NCBI GenBank assembly: GCA_013416445.1
Contig: JACCER010000005.1
Coordinates: 62,001 to 126,000, forward strand
Direction of reading: 5' to 3'
Source: Alcaligenaceae bacterium
Lineage (GTDB): Bacteria > Pseudomonadota > Gammaproteobacteria > Burkholderiales > Burkholderiaceae_B
DNA: 64,000 nucleotides
This document shows positions 45,906-56,505 of this stretch, piece after piece (the first letter of the stretch is position 1; the number at the start of each line of letters is the position of its first letter). The notes beneath the pieces are model-generated. The model was not told the origin of the DNA. It saw nothing but the letters and a program-made list of their open reading frames with translations, and made no database searches. The translations under genes and the position numbers were made by a program.

Positions 45906-47077
45906 TGCAACCACCCGTCATGCAGCCACTCCGTCAAGAGGCGCAATTCCTTCTTCTTTAGCTTGGCCGCTTTGCGACTATCGCACGCCAGCTCACGCTG
46001 GTCGGCCAATAAGCGCAAGCGCGACGAGGCACGGACGGGGGCCACTTCACCATTGATGAAAAGCTGCTTGCCGCGATACATCAGCCTGGTGCAGCGATCT
46101 AGAATCAGTTTGCCCGACGCTGGAAATTCCGTCGATAAATCCTGGTCTTCGTCTCCAGGCTCGAAATAGGCATTGGGCGCCAGCTCGGTCAGCCATTGAC
46201 CCAGAAACCGGGTCGCGAGCTTTTTGTCGAATTTTACCTTTCTAATGGCCTTGACCGTCGCCTTGACCAATTCGTCAGGTAATGCGGCCGGGGTGATACT
46301 GGCCGCTACTCCTTGGTCCTGGAATGTAGCCGACAGCGACGGCCCAGAAATAGCCGGACTGGCATACAAGCCACTCAAGTCGCCCAGATTGGCAAGTATC
46401 TGGTCATTGGCCGCTTCCAGCATGCCACAGGCCAGCGTCGCTTGCGTGGGCGCCCGAAAGCCTATGGAAATAGTCATGCAGTCGCCCACCGCGACGCCAT
46501 CATGCGCGGCATGTGGAGGCAGGTAGAGCATGTCGCCCGGTTCCAGCACGAACTCTTCTTCCGCCACGAAATTTTTGAGTATCTTCAAAGGCAGCTCGGG
46601 CGCCAGCTCGAGATCTTTTTGCTGACTGATGCGCCAGCGTCGCTGCCCGTACGCCTGCAACAAGAACACATCATAGCTATCGAAGTGAGGCCCCACACCA
46701 CCACCGTCGGTCGCAATGCTGATCATGGCATCGTCCAGGCGTGCGTCGGAAATAAAACGGAATTGGCGCATCAGGGCGGCGGTGGCATCATCGTGCAAAT
46801 CCACGCTTTGCGCCAACACTGACCAGTTCGGTTTGCTGGCGGACGGCAGGCGGTTGAATGGGCCTGTTTTCATGCTCCAGCCTTGATCATCCCGCCATAT
46901 CAAGCGCGATTCAACCTCTTCGCGCTTGACCAGTTCCTTGATATCGGCAATGGACAGCGATGGCTGGAAACCGGGAATGGCCTGGCGTATCAGCAGTGGC
47001 CTGCGCTGCCAGTAATCGCGCATGAACTCCTGGGGCGTAATGCCCCCTAAAAGGATGAGTGGCTGGTCTATTTTCAT
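45890..47077 (-). CDS. roxA: Ribosomal protein uL16 arginine hydroxylase (RoxA/YcfD family)
   Basis: A 395-aa JmjC-type 2-oxoglutarate/Fe(II) oxygenase. The iron triad lies in [13 protein letters not shown] (His and Asp) and [10 protein letters not shown] (distal His), with [16 protein letters not shown] at the N-terminus as in YcfD. It hydroxylates an arginine of L16. The start overlaps the mutS stop by 4 bp. Confidence 0.92.
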   Translation of the reverse strand: MKIDQPLILLGGITPQEFMRDYWQRRPLLIRQAIPGFQPSLSIADIKELVKREEVESRLIWRDDQGWSMKTGPFNRLPSASKPNWSVLAQSVDLHDDATAALMRQFRFISDARLDDAMISIATDGGGVGPHFDSYDVFLLQAYGQRRWRISQQKDLELAPELPLKILKNFVAEEEFVLEPGDMLYLPPHAAHDGVAVGDCMTISIGFRAPTQATLACGMLEAANDQILANLGDLSGLYASPAISGPSLSATFQDQGVAASITPAALPDELVKATVKAIRKVKFDKKLATRFLGQWLTELAPNAYFEPGDEDQDLSTEFPASGKLILDRCTRLMYRGKQLFINGEVAPVRASSRLRLLADQRELACDSRKAAKLKKKELRLLTEWLHDGWLHYVEG

Positions 47078-49728
47078 AAATGCTCTTTGCGTAAACGGTA
47101 CAAGATATCCAGGGCTTCGCGCGGCGTAAGCTGATCGGGATCAATGGCGGCAAGCGCCGATTGCAATGCAGACTGATCGTGCGCACCGGTATCAACCGGG
47201 TCTGGATACAAGTCGCCGATTGCGTCGGATTCTGATTCGGATTGCACTGCAGCGGAAAATAAATCGAGCTGCGGCGTAGGAGCACCCTGCGCCTCCAGGC
47301 GTGACAGTTCGCGGCTGGCATGGCGGATAACAGCGGCCGGTATACCGGCGCGTTGCGCAACCTGTATGCCATAACTGCGGCTGGCCGGCCCTTCCCGCAC
47401 CTCGTGCAGAAAAACGATGCCGCTGGAAGACTCTGCTGCGGCCAGATGAACGTTGGCTGCGGCCGGCGCTTCGCCTGGCAAGCGTGTAATTTCAAAATAA
47501 TGCGTGGCAAACAGAGTCAGCGCCTGATTGTGGGTCAGCAGCCGAAAAGCAATCGACCAGGCCAGCGCCAAGCCGTCGTAGGTGGATGTCCCCCTGCCGA
47601 TCTCGTCCATCAGCACCAGGCTTTGACGCGTGCTGGCTGCCAGAATTGCTGCAGCCTCGGTCATTTCCATCATGAAGGTCGAGCGCCCGCCAGCCAAATC
47701 ATCAGCGGCGCCGATACGGGTAAATATACGGTCGATCTGACCGATACGCGCCGCCTGGGCAGGCACAAAACTGCCGGTGCGGGCCAGCAGCACTATGAGC
47801 GCTATTTGCCGCATGTACGTCGACTTTCCGCCCATGTTGGGGCCGGTAATCAGCAGCATGCGGCGTTCCGGGCCCAGATCGCAATCATTGGGAGTAAAAC
47901 GCTCGATGCTGTGCTCGACCACAGGATGGCGACCCGCCTCGATGGCGATTTCATTGTTCTCGGACAATTCAGGCGCCACCCAGTCGTTCAGTTGCGCATG
48001 GCGGGCCAATGCTGCCAGGGCATCAATTTCAGCCAGAGCCGCAGCGCAATTGGACAGCGCCGGTGCATAGCGGGCAAATTCGTCCAGCAAGGTCTCGAAC
48101 AGCCATTTTTCGCGTGTCAGGCTGCGGTCCTTGGCGGAAAGCACTTTGTCTTCCCAGGTTTTCAGCTCGGGAGTAATGTAGCGTTCAGCGTTCTTCAGGG
48201 TTTGCCGGCGACGATAATCGGCTGGCACCTTATCAGCCTGGCCACGCGACACTTCGATAAAAAAGCCATGCACTCGGTTAAATTCAACACGCAGATTGGC
48301 AATACCAGTGCGCTCGCGCTCACGGGCCTCGAGCTCAAGCAAAAATTCACCGCTGTCGCTGGCCAGCTTGCGCAATTCATCGAGCTCTTCATCGTAGCCA
48401 GGTGCAATCACGCCCCCTTCACGCACCATCAGGGCAGGCTCGGGGTCAATGGCATGATGCAGCAAACCGGCGATATCGGGATCTATGTTTATATATTGTA
48501 TATATTGTGCCAGCGTGTCCTGCGCATTGAATGCCTGCGCCAAGTGCCCTGATACCGTCGGCAACAGCGCCAGGGCTTCACGCAAGCTGGCCAGTTCGCG
48601 CGGGCGCACCGAACGCAAAGCGATACGCGTGGCAATGCGCTCAAGGTCGGGATAGCGGTCTAGCATCTGGCGCAAGGTGTCCAGCGGCGCAACGGAATTC
48701 AATGTTTGTTGATTCGGCGGCGCCGACAAAAACACTGAAACCACTTGCTGGCGCGCCATCACCTGCGCATTATCACGCAAGGGGTGGTGCAGCCAACGGC
48801 GCAGCAACCGGCTACCCATGGGTGTTTCACAGTGATCAAGTGTCGAAAACAAGGTCGGGCTGTCTTCGCCGCTGATGGTTTCCGTCAGTTCGAGGTTGTT
48901 GCGCGTCACCGGATCCAGCACCACATAACCGCCAGCCTGATCAACGCGTATGGTCTGGATATGCGATAACGACTGCGTTTGCGTACGGCTGACATAGCGC
49001 AACAAAGCCCCTGCCGCGCAACTGGCAAGGGGCAAATCCGCCAAGCCAAAACTGGCCAGTGAGTCGACTGCGAAATGCCGTTGCAATACATCGCGAGCCC
49101 CATCTGCTTCAAAATGCCAGTCGGGAATGGCACTGATGGCAATCCCTGCAACGCTGCCAAAAGCGCTGTTTTCAGCGCACACCAGTTCGGCCGGACCTAT
49201 GCGATGCAGTTCGGTTTCCATCATTTCGGGCGGACATTCGCTGACCATGAACTCGCCATTGGCCAAATTCATCCAGGCCAGGCCAATACGTTCTGTTCTA
49301 TTGACCCGCCCGGCGCATACGGCGACGATCATGCGGTCAGCCTTGGTCGGCAGCAAGGCCTCGTCGGTCAGAGTGCCTGGCGTGACGATGCGCATGATCT
49401 TGCGTTCTACTGGGCCCTTGCCCGCCGCCGGATCGCCAACTTGCTCGCAAATGGCAACTGACACGCCCTGTGCGACCAGTCTTGCAAGATACCCTTCCAT
49501 GGCGTGGAAAGGCACCCCCGCCATGGGGATGGGCACACCATTGGAAGAGCCACGCTTGGTCAACGTAAGATTCAGCAGCCTGGCACCACGCTCTGCATCG
49601 CTATAGAACATTTCATAAAAATCACCCATGCGGTAGAACAGCAAATGCGATCCAGCCTCGGCTTTAAGGCGAAGGTATTGCTGCATCATGGGGGTGTGGC
49701 TGCTTAAATCAGTATCGGGCTTAGTCAT
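47074..49728 (-). CDS. mutS: DNA mismatch repair protein MutS
   Basis: An 884-aa mismatch-recognition ATPase. [11 protein letters not shown] holds the Phe-X-Glu that wedges into mismatches, and [17 protein letters not shown] and the lever/clamp domains follow. The ATPase has [15 protein letters not shown] (Walker A), [18 protein letters not shown] (Walker B) and [12 protein letters not shown] 49728 is preferred to the TTG three codons earlier. It is translationally coupled to roxA; mutL lies 13 kb away. Confidence 0.97.
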   Translation of the reverse strand: MTKPDTDLSSHTPMMQQYLRLKAEAGSHLLFYRMGDFYEMFYSDAERGARLLNLTLTKRGSSNGVPIPMAGVPFHAMEGYLARLVAQGVSVAICEQVGDPAAGKGPVERKIMRIVTPGTLTDEALLPTKADRMIVAVCAGRVNRTERIGLAWMNLANGEFMVSECPPEMMETELHRIGPAELVCAENSAFGSVAGIAISAIPDWHFEADGARDVLQRHFAVDSLASFGLADLPLASCAAGALLRYVSRTQTQSLSHIQTIRVDQAGGYVVLDPVTRNNLELTETISGEDSPTLFSTLDHCETPMGSRLLRRWLHHPLRDNAQVMARQQVVSVFLSAPPNQQTLNSVAPLDTLRQMLDRYPDLERIATRIALRSVRPRELASLREALALLPTVSGHLAQAFNAQDTLAQYIQYINIDPDIAGLLHHAIDPEPALMVREGGVIAPGYDEELDELRKLASDSGEFLLELEARERERTGIANLRVEFNRVHGFFIEVSRGQADKVPADYRRRQTLKNAERYITPELKTWEDKVLSAKDRSLTREKWLFETLLDEFARYAPALSNCAAALAEIDALAALARHAQLNDWVAPELSENNEIAIEAGRHPVVEHSIERFTPNDCDLGPERRMLLITGPNMGGKSTYMRQIALIVLLARTGSFVPAQAARIGQIDRIFTRIGAADDLAGGRSTFMMEMTEAAAILAASTRQSLVLMDEIGRGTSTYDGLALAWSIAFRLLTHNQALTLFATHYFEITRLPGEAPAAANVHLAAAESSSGIVFLHEVREGPASRSYGIQVAQRAGIPAAVIRHASRELSRLEAQGAPTPQLDLFSAAVQSESESDAIGDLYPDPVDTGAHDQSALQSALAAIDPDQLTPREALDILYRLRKEHL

Positions 49729-49775
49729 GTAAATCAACTGTTGGGTATATTTGCAGGCCTTTGTGACCCTGTGCA

Positions 49776-49808
49776 GGTCGGATTAGCGCCGCAGGCGCGT
49801 ACTCCGAC
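49776..49808. repeat. REP-like palindromic element, copy 4
   Basis: GGTCGGATTAGCGCC...GCGCGTACTCCGAC, upstream of mutS. A second copy follows 45 bp later. Confidence 0.8.
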
Positions 49809-49852
49809 ATCAAGGCAATTACCGACGCCCACGTATTTTGCGACGCCAGTAC

Positions 49853-49881
49853 CGGATTACGGGCTGCGCCCTAATCCGACC
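49853..49881. repeat. REP-like palindromic element, copy 5
   Basis: CGGATTACGGGCTGCGCCC followed by TAATCCGACC, directly after the yggS stop. Copies 4 and 5 form a pair, as in E. coli BIME arrangements. Confidence 0.85.
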
Positions 49882-49884
49882 TAC

Positions 49885-50640
49885 CTAAGCTTTGCCTTCG
49901 GGCCAGTAGTAGTCGCTGCCGTAAATGCGTCCACCAAAAATAGCGGTGCCTATGCGGACTTCCGTGGAGCCTTCTTCGATGGCGATTTCAAAATCACCGC
50001 TCATGCCCATGGAAAGACGGTCAAGCTCGATGCCATCTATGGCTTCGTCTTGTATTCGATCGCGCAGTTCACGCAGTGTTCTGAAGCAGGCCCGTACCGC
50101 TTCCTGGCTGGGCACGTTAATGGCCAGCGTCATCAGGCCACGCACGCGCAGCGTAGGGGTTTCGTGCACCAGGCGGCGCAAAAAGGCGGACAACTCGTCG
50201 GGTGGCAAGCCATATTTGCTGGGCTCGATAGAGGTTTTTACTTGCACCAGAGTGTCGATGGCGCGACCTTCCTGTTGCAGGCGGCGATCTAGTGCGATAG
50301 CCAGTTCCATGCGGTCCAGCGACTGTACTTCGGAGGCCATGCGGGCAATATCTTTGGCTTTATTGGTTTGCAAGTGCCCTATCATGACCCAGTCTATGCC
50401 GCAATCGGCCAGGGGCTCGTATTTGCTGCGGATTTCTTGCGCTTTGTTTTCACCCAGGCGGTGCACACCCGCCCGCACGATTTCCCGTATGGCTTCTTCG
50501 CCAAATGTTTTGCTGACGGGCAGCAAGCTGACTGACTCAGGGTCCCGTCCGGCCCGCAATGCGGCGCTGCGAATTTTTTCTTGAACTTGGACAAGACGGG
50601 TGGCAATGGAACTTTCTTCTGTCATGTTGGGCGTACTCAT
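49885..50640 (-). CDS. yggS: YggS/PLPBP-family pyridoxal phosphate homeostasis protein
   Basis: A 251-aa PLP-binding protein with SLLPVSKTFGEEAIREIV (PLP lysine in VSKT), GENKAQEI, WVMIGHLQTNKAK, GLMTLAI and the MGMSGDFEIAIEEGSTEVRIG phosphate-binding region. It buffers PLP and amino-acid pools and has no catalytic activity of its own. Monocistronic here, with REP-like pairs on both sides. Confidence 0.95.
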   Translation of the reverse strand: MSTPNMTEESSIATRLVQVQEKIRSAALRAGRDPESVSLLPVSKTFGEEAIREIVRAGVHRLGENKAQEIRSKYEPLADCGIDWVMIGHLQTNKAKDIARMASEVQSLDRMELAIALDRRLQQEGRAIDTLVQVKTSIEPSKYGLPPDELSAFLRRLVHETPTLRVRGLMTLAINVPSQEAVRACFRTLRELRDRIQDEAIDGIELDRLSMGMSGDFEIAIEEGSTEVRIGTAIFGGRIYGSDYYWPEGKA

Positions 50641-50777
50641 GTAGCAGTCGCCGTTTTATAGGCCGGAGCGGCGAAAAACCGGTAGCTACTATTGTAGACG
50701 GTTGACAGGATGAGACGCGGTCGCGATGGAAAGAGGAATATTGATTGCGCGCTGCGTTTTTTTGCAGGGGGATGGGC

Positions 50778-50811
50778 GTCGGATGACGCTACGCCAATCC
50801 GACCTACGAAA
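50778..50811. repeat. REP-like palindromic element, copy 6
   Basis: GTCGGATGACGCTACGCC followed by AATCCGACC and the TACGAAA tail, within the yggS-bamC spacer. Confidence 0.8.
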
Positions 50812-50830
50812 TACGGCTTTGAATATAGGC

Positions 50831-50861
50831 CGGATTAGGCGCGCCAGCGCCGTAATCCGAC
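50831..50861. repeat. REP-like palindromic element, copy 7
   Basis: CGGATTAGGCGCGCCAGCGCC followed by GTAATCCGAC, 19 bp after copy 6, forming a pair downstream of bamC. Confidence 0.85.
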
Positions 50862-50907
50862 ATCCTTCCAGCATATGTAGAAATGTCATTCCATTTCTAA
50901 AAGCCGC

Positions 50908-52041
50908 TTACTTCGCCGCCATGTGCGTTGACAACACGGTGATAATGCGCTTGGCGGTGTCGGTGTTTTGCACCTGGCCGTTCTGGTCGAGTACCGTGAC
51001 GACGGAACCTGCCCCCTGCCCAGCCACATGGATACGATATGGCGTAGCCGCCGCCGTATTCCTCGAGCCAAACAAGCGACCAATAATGTTCTGCTGCTCG
51101 ATTTTCTCGCCCGTGTCGCTGTCCAGATAACGGATAAAGTAATCACCCGCAGAACGATCACGGTCATCTACGGCAAAACCAGCAGAATCAATGGCTACAC
51201 CCACCCGGCGCCAGGCGCGATCAAATGGCTCGTTTAAGGAAAGAGCCGCCTGACCTTCTGGCATTTGGGTAATTTGAGGCTGGTCGGAATCTTTTTCAGC
51301 CTGCGCCACCATGGTCTGGGCATTTTTGACATCGGTTCCCAGGAACACCATCAGGCGCGCCAGCATAGCCGCATTCAGGCCCTGGTCTTCTTTGCCGAAA
51401 ACCCACTTGAACGCTGCGCCATCGGAGGTTGGTGTTTCGACCATTTGCTGATGGCTGATATAGACCTCGGTCTTGCCATTGACACGCTCGACACGAGTAC
51501 GGAAACGCTCGCGCTCGCCACTGTCGAAGACCTGATCAATGATGCCGCCCAAGGCACTGCGTATCCAGCCCTCGGGGATTTTTGCGCGGTTCTCAGCCCA
51601 GTCGGTTTGCATCAGGCCGGCACGCGGGTCTTGTGAATGCAGGGTAAAACCCTGTTCGCCCCAAAAATCGATAATCTTGGGGTAAACCGTTTCAGCAGGC
51701 TGGTTGACCACCAGCCAGCGTACATCGCCATCACGCATAACGGAAACGCCACTGGCCTGCGGCAACACGCTATCGGCTCCTGCAGTCTTCTGCCTGGCCT
51801 CTTGGCTTTGAGCATACTGACTCAAGGTGGCGCTGCCTTCAGGAGCACGGAAATGGGCATCGCGATTGGCCTGTGTGAGATCGGGCGGAATGCTTAAAGG
51901 GTCGCCGGCAACCGTGCTTTTATAGTCTACTGACTCTTCGGAGCCCATCATCTGGTTTAGTGTCGAACAACCCGACAACAGTAAAACGCCGAGGCTGAGC
52001 GCAACACCGGCGCAGCGTTTATTAACACGCATATTCATCAT
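50908..52041 (-). CDS. bamC: Outer membrane assembly lipoprotein BamC
   Basis: A 377-aa lipoprotein with a lipobox LLLSGCS (lipidated C25), an unstructured N-terminal segment (DYKSTVAGDPLSIPPDL, the BamD-binding part), and two helix-grip domains. It belongs to the BAM complex that folds outer-membrane beta-barrels. The ATG immediately follows the dapA stop; dapA-bamC is a classic pair. Confidence 0.93.
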   Translation of the reverse strand: MMNMRVNKRCAGVALSLGVLLLSGCSTLNQMMGSEESVDYKSTVAGDPLSIPPDLTQANRDAHFRAPEGSATLSQYAQSQEARQKTAGADSVLPQASGVSVMRDGDVRWLVVNQPAETVYPKIIDFWGEQGFTLHSQDPRAGLMQTDWAENRAKIPEGWIRSALGGIIDQVFDSGERERFRTRVERVNGKTEVYISHQQMVETPTSDGAAFKWVFGKEDQGLNAAMLARLMVFLGTDVKNAQTMVAQAEKDSDQPQITQMPEGQAALSLNEPFDRAWRRVGVAIDSAGFAVDDRDRSAGDYFIRYLDSDTGEKIEQQNIIGRLFGSRNTAAATPYRIHVAGQGAGSVVTVLDQNGQVQNTDTAKRIITVLSTHMAAK

Positions 52042-52944
52042 TTAGATCAAGCCTGCTTCTTTCAACGAGCTACGCACCACGCCGTGGTACTGCTCATTCA
52101 GGGAGGTTAAAGGTAAGCGGTAGCCCAAGTTGGTAAGACCCATTTCGGCGACTGCCCATTTGACAGGGATAGGATTGGCTTCGATGAACAGCACTTGGTT
52201 CAAGGTAGCCAGACGGGCATTGAGCTGACGTGCCAGTGCGGCGTCGCCATTGATGGCGGCCATGCACAACTGGTGCATCAGTTTGGGCGCCACGTTGGCG
52301 GTAACCGAGATATTGCCCCGCCCGCCCAGCAGCATAAGCGCCGCTGCCGTGGCGTCATCGCCGCTGACCACGCTGAAGTTTGCAGGTGCATCGCGCACCA
52401 GCATGGCACCGCGCGCGATATCGCCGGTAGCGTCTTTGACTCCGACAATGCCGGGCACCTGCGCCAGGCGCAAAATGGTGTCGTTGGACATATCGGCTAC
52501 CGTGCGGCCCGGCACGTTATACAAAACGGAAGGCAAATCGACCGCTTCGGCAATAACGCGGAAGTGCTGGTACAAGCCTTCCTGGCTGGGCTTGTTGTAA
52601 TAAGGCACCACTGACAGCCCCGCCTGCGCGCCGACCTCTTTGGCGTGCCGGGTAAGGTCTATGGCTTCGGCGGTGGAATTCCCCCCTACACCGGCAATAA
52701 CCGGCAAACGCCCTGCTGAATGCTCGACAGCAACCTTGATCAGTTCAGCGTGCTCGTCGACATTGACTGTAGGCGATTCGCCTGAAGTACCCACGACGAC
52801 CAGGGCATCGGTGCCTTCTGCCACATGCCAATCGATCAGTTTTCGGTAGGAGTCGAAGTCCAGGCTGCCATCGGGGTGCATGGGGGTAACCAGGGCAACC
52901 ATGCTGCCCTGAAGAAATGGAATCGCAGAATCCGTGTTTGCCAT
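52042..52944 (-). CDS. dapA: 4-hydroxy-tetrahydrodipicolinate synthase
   Basis: A 300-aa class I aldolase of lysine/diaminopimelate synthesis, condensing pyruvate with aspartate semialdehyde. Motifs: [56 protein letters not shown] (catalytic Tyr) and [11 protein letters not shown] (Schiff-base Lys). It is upstream of and abutting bamC. Confidence 0.97.
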   Translation of the reverse strand: MANTDSAIPFLQGSMVALVTPMHPDGSLDFDSYRKLIDWHVAEGTDALVVVGTSGESPTVNVDEHAELIKVAVEHSAGRLPVIAGVGGNSTAEAIDLTRHAKEVGAQAGLSVVPYYNKPSQEGLYQHFRVIAEAVDLPSVLYNVPGRTVADMSNDTILRLAQVPGIVGVKDATGDIARGAMLVRDAPANFSVVSGDDATAAALMLLGGRGNISVTANVAPKLMHQLCMAAINGDAALARQLNARLATLNQVLFIEANPIPVKWAVAEMGLTNLGYRLPLTSLNEQYHGVVRSSLKEAGLI

Positions 52945-53028
52945 AATAGGAATGATCTCCTCGAACTCACCACAACGGTGAACTTGCCTTAATTAACCTG
53001 TAAGTTTACCGGATAAGCGCCGCAATTT

Positions 53029-53679
53029 TTACAAGAACCAATTAATAATTAACTGACCAAAAGCCAGCAGCGGCTGCAGTACTGTCCATAACACGCCCGT
53101 CATCATAAGAATAATCAGGATAACGATGCCGTAGGGCTCGATCCTGGAATACTGATAAGCTGCGCGGTCGGGTAAAAGGCTGAATACCACGCGCCCGCCA
53201 TCCAGCGGCGGCAAAGGCACAAGATTCAAGGCCATCAGTATCAGATTTACCTGTATGCCCGCGATAGTCATCTGCACCCAGAAATCGGTCGAGGTAGCGC
53301 CTGCTTCGGCCAAAAGACGCAGCCCTATGGCCCAGATAATGGCCATGATCAAGTTGGACCCTGGCCCGGCCAGGGCGACCCACAACATATCGCGCTTGGG
53401 GCGGCGCAAGCGGCTCCAGTCGACGGGCACTGGCTTGGCCCAGCCAAACAGCAGGCCGCCGCCGCCCAGCAACTTGGTGCTGAACAGCAAAACCAGTGGC
53501 ACGATAATAGTGCCCATGGGGTCGATATGCCGGATAGGGTTCAAGCTGATGCGCGCTGCCTGCCATGCAGTCGGGTCACCGAACATTCTGGCGACATAAC
53601 CATGTGCTGCTTCGTGCAAGGTGATCCCGAACAAGACCGGCAAGGCATAAACGGTAATAGTCTGTATCAGGGATTCCAT
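53029..53679 (-). CDS. Site-2 protease family membrane metalloprotease
   Basis: A 216-aa M50 protein with HEAAH in the first membrane segment (GITLHEAAHGYVARMFGD) and the distal metal-ligand motif PPLDGGRVVFSLLP. The short form without PDZ domains is widespread and uncharacterised. ATG 53679 (MESLIQTITV) is preferred; an upstream extension to 53721 looks untranslated. It is followed 5' by the YciO-type gene on the same strand. Confidence 0.9.
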   Translation of the reverse strand: MESLIQTITVYALPVLFGITLHEAAHGYVARMFGDPTAWQAARISLNPIRHIDPMGTIIVPLVLLFSTKLLGGGGLLFGWAKPVPVDWSRLRRPKRDMLWVALAGPGSNLIMAIIWAIGLRLLAEAGATSTDFWVQMTIAGIQVNLILMALNLVPLPPLDGGRVVFSLLPDRAAYQYSRIEPYGIVILIILMMTGVLWTVLQPLLAFGQLIINWFL

Positions 53680-53757
53680 GTGTTTCCATGCGGAAGCGTG
53701 CCCACCACAACGGCAGGCCAATTAAGTGTTGGGCTATGAGACAGCAATATAGTTCGC

Positions 53758-54384
53758 TTACGCCAGGCCCAGGGCTGAAAGATCACCCTGGCCGCGCCGC
53801 ACAATTTCAGGCGCCTCGCCGGTCAGGTCAATAACCGTTGTGGGTTCCAGCTGGCACGCCCCGCCGTCTATCACTGCAGAAAGCTGATTGGCGTAGCGAT
53901 CGAAAATATCTTGCGCGTCGTTCAGGGGTTCGTCTTCGTCTTCAGGAATAAGCGTGGTCGACATCAGTGGCGAACCTGCCGCCTCGATGAGCGCCAGCGC
54001 AACGCGATGACTGGGCACCCGTATGCCTATGGTTTTACGCGACGGATGCGACACCCGGCGCGGCACTTCGCGCGTGGCCTCGAGAATAAAGGTCCAGGGG
54101 CCGGGCGTGGCCATTTTCAGGAAACGGTACTGCTTGTTGTCGACACGCGCAAAATGACCGATTTCGGCAAGGTCGCGACACAACAATGTAAGGTGATGGC
54201 GGTCGTCGAGGCCGCGCAGGCGACGCAAGGCATCGGCGGCGGCTTTGTCATCGAGCCGTGCTACAACAGCGTAACTGGAATCGGTAGGCACCGCGACCAG
54301 GCCGCCGTCGGCCAGCAATTGACCCGCTTGCTTGAGCAGGCGGGCTTGAGGGTTTTCTGGGTGGACGACAAAAAATTGGGCCAT
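53758..54384 (-). CDS. YciO/Sua5-YrdC-family protein
   Basis: A 208-aa YrdC-fold protein (GGLVAVPTDSSYAVVARLDD, RLRGLDDRHHLTLLCRDLAE, GPWTFILEATREVPRR, IGIRVPSHRVALALIEAAG). The length and the HHLTLL/HFARVDNKQYR variants fit the YciO branch better than TsaC itself. The family makes or binds threonylcarbamoyl-AMP; YciO's physiological role is less certain. tsaE is at 29348. Confidence 0.9.
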   Translation of the reverse strand: MAQFFVVHPENPQARLLKQAGQLLADGGLVAVPTDSSYAVVARLDDKAAADALRRLRGLDDRHHLTLLCRDLAEIGHFARVDNKQYRFLKMATPGPWTFILEATREVPRRVSHPSRKTIGIRVPSHRVALALIEAAGSPLMSTTLIPEDEDEPLNDAQDIFDRYANQLSAVIDGGACQLEPTTVIDLTGEAPEIVRRGQGDLSALGLA

Positions 54385-54524
54385 TTAACGTATCCTAACA
54401 TTCTTGAAGGGTGAGTTTAAGGTTCCGTATCGCCATAGGCAATAAAATTCAACCAATACCGTAGCACAGCCAGACATTATTCACTCCTCCGGCATTACCC
54501 TAAATTTTAAAAAGGAACCCGGCA

Positions 54525-55382
54525 ATGCGCCTGGACAACTCACGCGAAAGCAATAATATCGAAGATCGCCGGGGGCGGCGCATGCCTGGCGCCGGCCGAG
54601 GGAAAATCAGCTTGGGCGCAATAGTATTGGCGCTGGTAGCGATGTATTTCGGGGTTGACCCCAACGTGGTGCTGCAAGTTCTGGGCGACCCCACCAGCGC
54701 CGACGCATCGCTCGACGGCGGCAGCGCGCAACCCACCGCTGAAACCCGTTTTGTCTCGAAAGTGCTGGCCGACACTGAAGATGTCTGGGGCGCGATGTTT
54801 CAACGACAAAAAGACTGGGGCAACTACCAACAACCGAAATTGGTATTATTCAACGGCGCGACCCCCACCGCCTGCGGTACGGGCCAGGCGGCCATGGGGC
54901 CATTTTATTGTCCTGGCGACAGCAAGGTCTACCTGGACCTGAGCTTTTTCCGGCAGATGGCACAAGAACTGCAATCACCTGGCGATTTCGCACAAGCCTA
55001 TGTCATTGCCCATGAAGTTGGCCACCATGTGCAACACCTGCTGGGCGTCACCAACCAAGTCGAGCAAATGCGCCGCCGCGTAAGCACGGTAGCCGCCAAT
55101 CAATTATCAGTCAGGGTCGAACTCCAGGCCGACTGCTTTGCCGGCGTCTGGGCCAACCATTCGAATGCCCAGCGCGCCACCCTGGAACCGGGCGACATAC
55201 AGGAAGCCTTGAATGCCGCCACCGCCATCGGCGACGATCGCCTGCAGCAACAGTCTCAGGGCCGCGTCGTACCCGACTCCTTTACCCATGGCACGTCGGC
55301 GCAGCGTGTGCGCTGGTTCACCCGTGGCTTTAAAAGCGGAGACACCGGGCAGTGCGATACCTTTAATGCCGGGTCGCTGTAG
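54525..55382 (+). CDS. ypfJ: YpfJ-type neutral zinc metallopeptidase
   Basis: A 285-aa membrane-anchored protein: a charged N-terminus (NIEDRRGRRM), one hydrophobic segment (LGAIVLALVAMYFGV), then the peptidase domain with HEVGHHVQ, FYCPGDSKVYLDLSFF and VELQADCFAGVWANH. An AAAAAGGA-like site (AAAAAGGAAC) precedes the ATG at 54525. Family activity is little studied. Confidence 0.93.
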   Translation: MRLDNSRESNNIEDRRGRRMPGAGRGKISLGAIVLALVAMYFGVDPNVVLQVLGDPTSADASLDGGSAQPTAETRFVSKVLADTEDVWGAMFQRQKDWGNYQQPKLVLFNGATPTACGTGQAAMGPFYCPGDSKVYLDLSFFRQMAQELQSPGDFAQAYVIAHEVGHHVQHLLGVTNQVEQMRRRVSTVAANQLSVRVELQADCFAGVWANHSNAQRATLEPGDIQEALNAATAIGDDRLQQQSQGRVVPDSFTHGTSAQRVRWFTRGFKSGDTGQCDTFNAGSL

Positions 55383-55394
55383 GTAATGTTATTT

Positions 55395-55421
55395 ATCGGA
55401 TTACGCTGCGCCAATCCGATA
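55395..55421. repeat. REP-like palindromic element, copy 8
   Basis: ATCGGATTACGCTGCGCC followed by AATCCGAT, between the convergent ypfJ and small secreted protein genes. Confidence 0.8.
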
Positions 55422-55436
55422 AAACCTGCTTCGCTA

Positions 55437-55733
55437 CTACTTAACGCCTGGCTGGGTATATATAGGCGTATTTCCTTGCGGAGCATAAGAACCAGATGAC
55501 GGCATATTACTGGAGGGCATATATTTGCCTGCCTCCGTAGTGCCCGAACCCTGATTCGAAACCGTGCCTGCGGGAATCTGCGTTTCGGTTACTGTAAGCG
55601 TTGGCTTAATGTCTATTTTTTGCGCCTTGATCCAGGCCTCGTGCTGGGCCGGAGTTTCACGAGCCTGCACGCTGGCGAACGGCACAGCCAATAGCGCCGC
55701 AGTAATCAAAAGTGTTGTGCTTAGTGTTTTCAT
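55437..55733 (-). CDS. Small secreted protein of unknown function
   Basis: A 98-aa protein starting KTLSTTLLITAALLAVPF, a signal peptide likely cut after SVQA. The mature part is polar (RETPAQHEAWIKAQKID, then a Gly/Ser/Pro-rich tail ending TPIYTQPGVK). ATG 55733 has AAGGA about 12 nt upstream; longer in-frame starts up to 55880 would bury the signal peptide. Family not recognised; DUF4148-like proteins of this order look similar. Confidence 0.7.
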   Translation of the reverse strand: MKTLSTTLLITAALLAVPFASVQARETPAQHEAWIKAQKIDIKPTLTVTETQIPAGTVSNQGSGTTEAGKYMPSSNMPSSGSYAPQGNTPIYTQPGVK

Positions 55734-55973
55734 GATAATTGCATCCTTCGTAAAGATTGCCGAATCTTTATCGTAGATGAAAGGCAGTTCGTCACAAGGC
55801 ACAAACCGTTTCAAACCGTCACCAGGCAGCATGACGGTTACGCGCAGTTGCTCTTTTTCAAGCCTAGCGCCCTCAAACAAAACTTGTTCTCTACTTTATG
55901 CTAGAATCTCTTTTCTCTTGCTTAGAGAGCAGCAACTAGAAAGCATTGCGTTGTAGATGTTTTCTTTTACGGT

Positions 55974-56050
55974 GGTGGCCGTAGCTCAGTTGGTAGAGTC
56001 CCGGATTGTGATTCCGGTTGTCGTGGGTTCGAGCCCCATCGGTCACCCCA
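55974..56050 (+). tRNA. tRNA-His (GTG anticodon)
   Basis: GGTGGCCGTAGCTCAGTTGG starts the gene, including the extra 5' G of tRNA-His. The anticodon loop TTGTGAT has GTG, the T loop is TTCGAGC, and CCA is encoded. Close to the E. coli sequence. Confidence 0.97.
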
Positions 56051-56206
56051 AATTGCTTTGCCAAGCAATGCCTTGCGCAACGCACGGCCATGCTCAGCGC
56101 AAAAAATCATAACAAGCATCAGGTTCAAGCCAGCCATTCGCCCTCCTCTTCCTTCCTGGCCTATGCGCACCTCTCCTCTCCAGGTTTTAATCATAATCGT
56201 CGTGCC

Positions 56207-56425
56207 ATGGCATCTGCTCTCATGAACCCCGACTGGTCAAAAGCGCCTTCATCATGGAACTGGGCCGCACAAGATGAAGATGGCCGCTGGTTTTGGTATG
56301 GCGTAAAACCCCAGCTAGGCATAGGCGGCGGAATCTGGCGCGCACCCTCTCGTGCCCAAGAATTCGCCTGCCAGGGCGAACCCAACCCCCACTGGTACGA
56401 CAGCCTGCAAGAACGCCCTGAATAA
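56207..56425 (+). CDS. Small conserved hypothetical protein
   Basis: A 72-aa Trp-rich protein (NPDWSKAPSSWNWAAQDEDG, then WFWYGVKPQLG and NPHWYDSLQERPE). DWSKAP-type small proteins with this tryptophan pattern occur in many betaproteobacteria and phages; no function is known to me. The start is ATG 56207 or 56222; translation further upstream would read into tRNA-His. Confidence 0.6.
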   Translation: MASALMNPDWSKAPSSWNWAAQDEDGRWFWYGVKPQLGIGGGIWRAPSRAQEFACQGEPNPHWYDSLQERPE

Positions 56426-56505
56426 CATACTGCCTTGGAGTCCCTGGACCCCATGACCCGCAAGCCTGCGACCCGATATACTTGCAGCTGACGTGGCTTT
56501 GCTTT